Assembly (NCBI RefSeq): GCF_902459505.1
Contig: NC_047088.1
Span: forward strand, 15,734,056 to 15,798,055
Length of the DNA: 64,000 nt
Reading direction: 5' to 3'
Origin: Geotrypetes seraphini
Lineage: Eukaryota > Chordata > Amphibia > Gymnophiona > Dermophiidae
In this document: positions 33,601-42,600 of the stretch, in pieces
How positions within the stretch are numbered: the stretch's first letter is position 1
How the letters are laid out: each line of letters opens with the position of its first letter
Notes under the pieces: generated by a model
What the model was told of the DNA's origin: nothing
What the model saw: the letters and a program-made list of their open reading frames with translations, nothing else
The model's database searches: none
Translations under genes and position numbers: made by a program

Positions 33601-36600
33601 TGACAGCCTATGGGAGAAAATCAGGGGGGTTCTTTAAAGTGATTTTTTTTTTTTTTTTGTGCTGGGGCTAGAGTTAGGGTCACAGCCAAAACCACCCTAC
33701 AGCTAGAATCATTAAACAAACTAGCTGTGCAGAACATGTGAGGAAAGAGCTAAACAGCAACATTTGTACATGGAGGCAAAGCCTCAGAACCCCGTCAAGT
33801 GAGGAACCTATCTGCTGGTTTAGAAGATTTTGCTAGAGATAGGGTCCCCTACCCCTAAAATATTACTATTTTTTATCCATAGTATAGCTCCCATGGGCCA
33901 ATTTTGGAGCTAAAACACTTTTACAGTGGCCATCTTGGATTTCCCAATTTGAAAATAAAAGCCTCTATCTGCCTCAAACCTGATTTAGCTTAAAATCAGG
34001 TGAAATAGACTCCTCGGGCATATGAGGGAGGGGGCAGTGGGAGCCATGGGCTTAGCCTCCTCTATTTCCCCTGGGGACGTGAAATCCCAGATGGCAGAAG
34101 AAAACTTCATAGGAAATCTATGAATGTATGATGCAAACATTGAATGGCAAATGCCCATCATACTCCACAGTGGAGATTGAGAGACTGAAGATTCAGCAAG
34201 ATCTGGGAGGTCTCAAACAGTGTCAATTCCTGAAATTATTGCCCATGTCCATGACCTGATTTTGACAGATCAGCAAATATCAGCTAAAACAATTGCTGAG
34301 ACACTACAGGTATTCAGGGAATGTGTTGGGTGTATAATCCACGAGCAGCTGGGTATGCAGAAGCTGTCAGCCAAGTGGGTGCCCAAATGTGGAATGCTGA
34401 TGAGAGACAACATCGTGGACACTTCCAAGGTGATTTTGCAGCATTTTCAGTGAGCTGGTGCTAACATTTTGGAACGACTAGTTACTGTGATGAAACATGA
34501 TTACACTACCATGACTCTGAGACAAAACAGTCCATGCAATGGTGGCCCTCAGGTTCTCCAAGGCCAAGGGAATTCAAGTCCCAAAAGTCAGCAGGAAAGG
34601 TCATGGCCACATTGTTTTCGGATCAGGAAGGTGTAATGAGTATCTTCCAAGGGGCCAAACAGTTAATGCAGAATACTACTGTAGCTTGCTGTGCCGATTA
34701 AAGAAGGCATTGAAAGAAAAAAGGAGCGGGAAGCTACGGAAAGGCATTTTCTTTTTGCAAGACAATGCACCTGCACACAAGGCTGGAAAAATGAGGAATG
34801 TTTTGATGCAGTTGGGGTTTTCAGTGCATAGACCATCCACCCTACTCACCAGATCTTGCTCCATCTGATTGTTTACGGTTTCCAAACCTTAAAAAGGGCT
34901 TGAAAGGGTGATAATTTGAGTGATTTGGAGGTGATTGCAGCGGAGCAATATTTCAGTGATTAGACATCTGAGTATGTTTTGGAAGGGCTACAGAAACTTT
35001 AGACATGATGTGCCAAGTGTGTTGAACTTTAGGGGTGAATATGTGGAATAACTTGTAAATTTCATGGTTCCACATTGTTCCCTTTTTGGTTGGGCTGAGA
35101 ACTTTTCAGCACCTCCTCATATGCTTAAATGTTTATATGTTTCAATGGTTCATGTTCTAAGTATTATGTGATATGAATAGAACAGACTTGTTTCTTGGGG
35201 AGTACCCCTGTACCCCTCTCTTGTTTCCTCTCTAGGTCTGACCAACTGCTTTGATACGAACTGAGGGGCTGGAGGAGTTGCCGTACAGCGAGAGATTAGA
35301 GAAACTGGGCCTCTTCTCCCTCGAAAAGAGGAGATTGAGAGGGGACATGATCGAAACATTCAAGATAATGAAGGGAATAGACTTGGTAGATAAGGACAGG
35401 TTGTTCACCCTCTCCAAGGTGGAGAGAACGAGAGGGCACTCTCTAAAGTTAAAAGGGGATAGATTCCGTACGAACGTAAGGAAGTTCTTCTTCACCCAGA
35501 GAGTGGTAGAAAACTGGAACGCTCTTCTGGAGTTTGTTGTAGGGGAAAACACCCTCCAGGGATTCAAGACAAAGTTAGACAAGTTCCTGCTCAACTGGAA
35601 AGTACGCAGGCGAGGCTGGGCCCATTTAGAGCACTGGTCTTTGACCTAGGGGCCGGCGTATGAGTGGACTGCTGGGCACGATGGACCCCTGGTCTGACCC
35701 AGCAGCGGCAATTCTTTTGTTCTTAGGAGTTACAAGACAGCTCAGAGTGATGAAAATGCTGAGGCTGTCTACACAGAATCTTGCTGGAAGTTATTGACTA
35801 CTCAAGAGTTCAGGAATGATGTGCTTATTTACTAGAAAGAAGATTATCGAGATATTATGTATGTTTAATCTGTAACCCATTCTGAGCTCTTTGGGGAAAA
35901 CGGGATAGAAAATGAAATAAATAAATTCTTCTCCAGTGATTTCAGAGACAGCTATAGACATATTTTTACTTTGGGATTATACAGTAATAATTTTATAGGA
36001 AAAATTAAAGGCTTGATTCTATAAACAGCGCCCTAATTGAGGCCATCTAGCGACACGTAACTAAAATCCTTGCCTAATCTAAATGACTTCAATTAGCTTA
36101 ATTGATTGTGCCATTGAAGTTTCTATTAAGTATGTAAGATTAGGGTTGGGTGGGGGGTGGGTTTCTATTATATTATATGAAAATAAAAATAACTAGAGGG
36201 ATCTCAGGGTGGGAGGGGGAGGGTTATATTTATAACTATAAGATATAATGATAAGATGTACAAGTGCTTAAATTTATTTTATTTGTTATAATTTTTGTAC
36301 ACTTGATGAAAGTTTTAAAATGAATAAAGAATTAAAAAACAAAACAAAACAAAAGGCACAGAATTCCAAGCGACGCCTAAGTTAAGATGCCTTCCAATGG
36401 TAGGGCGGAGAATAAGCATTGAGTTAAGCCTGATAAAACCTGCCCTAATATAGCAGTGCCTACCTCCAGGACCCTAAGTGATGCCTAAGCACCGTTAGGT
36501 GTGATTCTTTAAATGGTGCCTAGTGCTAGGTGACGTTTATAGAATCCGGCCCTAAATGCACATTTTGGATGTAATTCCTAAGAATTATCCAAAATATGAT

Positions 36601-39600
36601 GTAGAAACATAGAAATAGACGGCAGATAAGGGCCACGGCCCATCTAGTCTGCCCACCCTAATGACCCTCCCCTACCTTTGCCTAGTGAATAGAGCCCACG
36701 TGTCGATCCCATTTGGCCTTAAAATCAGGCACGCTGCTGGCCTCAATCCCCTGCAGTGGAAGACTATTCCAACGATCAACCACCCTTTCAGATGCTCGCA
36801 GGCCTTGCTTTTAGACACCATTTGAAACAATCTCTGGATAATTCTGTCAGGAAAAGACATCGGAATCTGCTAAAAATCCATTTTATTTTTCTAGGATCCA
36901 TACAGAAACTAGTTAAAGAAAGTTGATTTCTAGGACAATTAGACATGGCTTTTTGTGTGTCAGCACCTGTTTTGACTTGCAGGTGAAGCAATGGAACAGG
37001 GACTCCGGGACTGCTGCCGGTCTATCCGAATAGGGAAGATCCTGATTCAGAGTGATGAAGAGACACAGCGAGCAAAGGTTTATTACGCCAAGTTCCCACC
37101 AGACATTTACAGAAGGAAAGTGCTCCTGATGTATCCCATCCTGAGTAAGTGAAACTGTTGCATTGCTTTTAGTTACTGGAGGATAGTGCATTGAGAATAT
37201 ACACTTCTCCCTCCATATTCGATGTGATAGGGGATTAACAGAACCTACAGAAAAACCGCAAATAACTTTTTCATATTAAAAACCATCGTGAATATAGTGA
37301 AACCGCAAATAACATGGTCTGTTCCTGAAGGAGAGGCAAAACACCGTGAAGAAAGTGCTGGGAATTAGCAATTTTCTCTGTAAACACTTGGAATCAGCGA
37401 TTTCTCTGAGCAAGCTGATGTAATTTGGGGGGAGGAGCCAGCAAGCTAAAAACCGTGAATAATCAAAACCGCAAATGCTGAAACCGTGAATATGGAGGGA
37501 GAAGTGTACATACTAGCTTTGTGGACAGGAAAAGTTCAACGGATATCTAGTGGGGTTTTTTTTTTAGTTTTTGCGGCACTGGTGGGATGTGGAGGATCAG
37601 AGTTAGGGGGTTGCTTTAGGTAGTTTTATGAGTCCAGACAGGGACATCACCTTAAGAAATCTAGGATTTATGGAGCCTGATATTTTCAGGCTTGTCCTTT
37701 GCAGCTAACTTATGGATGGTATAGAGAGGTACGGAATTCCCATTTATAATATAAAACAGGATCATTTTCAGAGGCTGCTGTGTGTCCACATAGAATGAAT
37801 AGTGTTAGAGACATACAGCTGGGTTGGTTTAATGGCAAGGAGAAATTTGAAGAATGTCTCTTCAGTTCTGCCTCAAATTGGTTAGCTTTATACAGTTTTT
37901 AATATAAATGTGAAAGAATTAGCAGCTCAATGTGTCGCACTGCAGTGGCTGATATGTGTTTACAGACTTGGAGTGTTCATAGAGCTCAGCATGATGGGCC
38001 AGGCCTGTCGCTTTCATTTGCATTTCTTTGCTGGTACACTGTGGAGGGAAGCTTGCAAACACTAATCTAATCACTTTAAAAGCTTTGAAATAGCAATTAA
38101 ATGAAGGTTCTCTGCTTAGCAGAGGAACGTACTGCTTTGTGCCTTTGAATCCTGTAGCTTACTCTCCAGTGCTGTTTTCAGCTCTAAAGTTAGAATGTTT
38201 CTGTCACCTGCAAACACTAGTTTATGGCCGATTAGAAGATGCAAGCAACTCTCCTTGTCAATATTTTCTCCTTTTCCTGTAGGCACCGGGAACACTGTAA
38301 TTGAGGCTGTAAAGGTTCTAATCGAGCATGGGGTACAGCCCAGCTTTATCATCCTGCTCAGCCTGTTCTCCACCCCCCACGGTAAGCCACCAGCTGCTTA
38401 TCTTAGCCACAGCTAGCATTTGCTATTACAGTGACCAGCCTGTACTCTTTTTCTTTAAACCATATGGAGACAGTATCCTGTAGCCTTATCAGTGCATTCA
38501 GGGCTGGACAGTTAGAGCCCAGCGCCTGAAACCGGTTCCTACTGCGCGTCAATCGCTGGTAGGCGCCGTGTCTAGAATTGCGTCTATTTTTTGTACAAAC
38601 ACCTTAAATATAGGCCGGTGTTTTACATGCCTACATTTAAGGCGTCTGACTCAGGCTTATGGAAGCGCCTAGGCACACCTAAAGCCACTTCCAGCACAAG
38701 CCACACCTATGCTGGCCTTAGGCGTCCATAGGCAAGAGTCAGATGCCTACATTGTTAAAAAAAAAAAAGGTGGGTCCAGATTGGTCGGTTAGATGGCAGT
38801 AGGATGCCTACTGTAGTCTACAACTCCACAAAAAAATGAGGACTCTAATAAACATAGATGCACTTTATAAACTGACAAGCAGAGCTCAGAACCATATCAA
38901 AAATTTACAAAAAAAGAGGTTTGCTATGAGTATTTAAAATGGACTTTCAAACAGTTCTATTAGGAATCAGTGTTTAAATTATATGAAACATCTTTATACT
39001 AATTCAAGACGGAGCAATGATAAGACATAGTGAAACACATTTGAGAGCTAGTCCCTGTTAGTGATTTCTATACCAACTCATGGTTCTGAGCTCCACTTGT
39101 CAGTTTATAAAGTGCATCTATGATTATTAGTGTCCTCATTTTTTTGTTGAGTTGTTCATCACTTTGGGATACTTTTTTTGATTAGAATTTTCTATTACCC
39201 AGTATTGTGTTAGGGATGCTGTTTTGAGAATCAGGCCCTTACTGCCTCAATGTAAATACATGACTTGGGAATATTTATTCTAAACCACTATTCTAGTGAA
39301 ATGTGTATAGTAGTCCTAAACAGTAGGGTTATGCATCTGAACCTGCAAGTTGCTTGCAGAATATAGTCAATAAACCAAGTTTATTTTAAAAAATTGTTAT
39401 ACCTCTTATCATAACTCTAAGCGGTGTACAGACTTCATAAAATAGGGTCTTACATACAATTATAATTAGTTGGACAAACAAGAGACTAACTGACGAACAG
39501 GAAACAAGAGCATAGGGGGAGAACGCCATTAAATCAATAAGACAGCAAGACAGTTAAGGATAGAATGGTAGGAAATGAGAATCCTGTCCGAGATAGTCTG

Positions 39601-42600
39601 TTAGAGAAAAGTTTCATATTTCAAAGGTGTCTTTGAATAGAAAGGACTTCAGTTTTGACTTGAAACGTTCGCGTAGAGGTTCTTCTCTAATATAGATTGG
39701 GATAGAGTTCCAGAGTGAGGGGGCAGTTACAGAGAATATAGAAGATTGGATAGAGTCATAATTTATTTGGCGTAATGATGGAATGCCTAATAGTTTTTGA
39801 GTTTGTGACCAAAGTGATCTTAAGAGAGTGTAAGGGATCAAAAGTCTATTAATGATTTCTGGGGCATTGGTTGCTAAAGATTTAAAAAGTGAGGAGTAGT
39901 ATTTTATAGGTGATTCTTTAAGTAGTAGCGGTGTCACATGGTCATATTTTTTTGCTTTCATTATGAGTTTGATTGCTGTGTTTTGTATAATTTGGAGTCT
40001 CCTTAATTCCTTCTGTGATCCCTTTGTATAGTGAATTGCAATAGTCCAGTTTTTTAAGAGATAAGAGTTCTAGAAAGAGAACGGATCATTTGTAATCTAT
40101 GAAAACATTGTTGGATTGTGGTGCTAATTTGTTGATGGTAAGTTAGTTTACTATCCCAAATTATGCCTAAGACTTTTATGGAAGGCACTATTTATAGTGG
40201 TGGATCTTTGAACTCTTCCCCCTCAGTTTGTTTTCTGCAAGCAAGTTGCTCAGAAGTGTTTCTGCTCTGCGCTTTTATTATTTTGGGGTATTTTTTCTTA
40301 GTGTTCAGTTGGAAGCTTGGTTGTCCAGAGGTTCCCACTGTATTTATGCCAGGGTTTTCATGGTCAAAATGCCTATGCCTAAGTTAGGCGCAAAAACACA
40401 CTCAGAGTCCTCCCTCTAACCATGCCCACTTTTAACTACATGCTTTGGACTAGGCGCCTACTTTTTATAGAATCACGTTTTTGAAGTTAGCTGCTTTTCA
40501 ATTAACGGCAATTATGAGGTGTTATGTGCCAATTAAGCTGGTTAATTACATTAGGCACCTACATTGGCTACTTACACTGATGTAGGCACCTAACCTTAGG
40601 CGGACTTTCTAGAATTTGGGGGTGTATACGTAGGGTATGTGCTTTCATGCATAGCGTCGGCAGTAACTGTCTGCTGCTAGTTTTAGCATAAATATGTGCA
40701 TACATCTGTGTGTCAGCTTGCATGCTTCATTTTATTTCTGTACTATTTTGCTTGCCCTTCCTTTGTCTGCATGTTACCAGAAACATCTGTGTACGTTCTG
40801 TAGAAGACATGTGTTTGATGAAATGGACTGAATCTTTCACTCAAGCAGGTGCTGCAATTTTTCATTCCCCTGTAGAGAGTGAAATTAGTCCTGTAGTTTA
40901 GGAGATGGTGTCTGGAAAGAGGGGATCAGTATTCTGTCTTTACCCCCTAGTCAAGAGTTTGGCTGCTGAATGAATGTCTTGCAAAAGCCTGAGAAGGGTC
41001 TCTGTTGTATTTCAGCTACAGACTCGAGGATTTCTAAGAGATTCTGCCTCTTAAGACCAGGGACTTGAACAGTGTATTAAGAATTTGGTCAAATATGGAT
41101 TCAGTTTCTAGAAACTGTACTTTTCCAAGTCATTAGTATTGAACAAGTGTAAAGTATGACTTGGTCCTGGACTCAAAGTCTCTGAAAATAGTCTTCCTGC
41201 TCTAGCCTGAATAATTAATAAAGGCTGGATCGATGAAGAGTATACAGCAACTGGGAGCATTTTGCCCGGTGGTGATCTGAAGGTCCATACAGTTGAGAAT
41301 AATATCTATGGGTAGCTCTTGGTGTGATACTAACAAGACAAAAAAGTACATGATTTGATTGATTATACAACAGTAGCTACTATACTTTACACTTTCTAAC
41401 AAGGACGCAGGAGAGAATGCTACTTATATTTTTTGTGTGCTGATATATTTAATGAGAAAATAATTATTGGAAGCATTCTTGCTGTAACTAAGTCTGGACT
41501 CCAATCCTACCACCTGATGAAGTTTGAACTAGAGAATCACGGTAACAAAATTCATCACCGTTCCCATTCCTGTGGATAACCGCAGGAAATAATCCCATGT
41601 CATTTTCTAGTGTCTATTCCAACCTCAGTCCTTCTACACCGGCATTCTTCAAAGCAAAGCTTGTGGGTCAGTGGCTGTGGCCATTCATACTCTGATTCTT
41701 ATGGGAGCCAAGGATAATGAAGCCATTGTGACATCACTGATGTGATTGGCTCTTAGGTACTGGTGGAATGAGGCATTATGACATCACAATATCTGCTCTG
41801 GATACCAGAGACTGTCATTCTATAGTGTCTGTTTCAACCTCGGTCCTTCTACACCAGCATTCTTCAAAGCAAAGCTTGAGGGTCAGTGGTTGTGGCCATT
41901 CCTACTCCTTTAAGAATGACATGAAGATGGTTTCCCGCGGTTATCCGCGGGGACGGTAAAGGTGATGAATTTTGTCACTGTGTCATTCTCTAGTTTGAAC
42001 ATCTGTGGATTGAAGGTTCAAGCAAAGAACTTCTTTAGTAAATGTTTGCTCACATGTTTCAGGACTCTTTTTTTTATTAGTTTGATGTAATCAATCCTCT
42101 AAAGCAGCCCTTTTTGCTGATTCATGGTTTCAAGTTTCAAGTTTTATTTAAATTTGATGATTCGCTTAATATTTCTAAGCGAATTATATAAATATATAAT
42201 TGGGATAAAACATTAAAATTAAATTAACATTACTACATTAAATAAGTAAACAGGGGAATATTAAACTGACAATACAGACATTAAAGACAATACTGGAATA
42301 CTTTGGTAAAAACGTAAGGGAAAAAGTTACAATATTTTATATCTTAAAAGAAGAAAAAAGAACGTTGGGAGGGGTAAAACACTAGGGTTGGGTTTAAAAT
42401 ATTGAAGTTGTAAATGATCTTGAAAAAGGAAAAATTTTAGAGGCTAAATGAAGCTTTAAAGAGGAATGTTTTTAAATTGGTTTTAAATAGATTGAGATCT
42501 TTAATGTTTCTAATGTACAAAGGAAGAGTATTCCAGATAAGTGGTGCCTTAACTGAGAAGATATCATGGCGTCTGGTTCCTATTATTTTTAAAGATGGGA

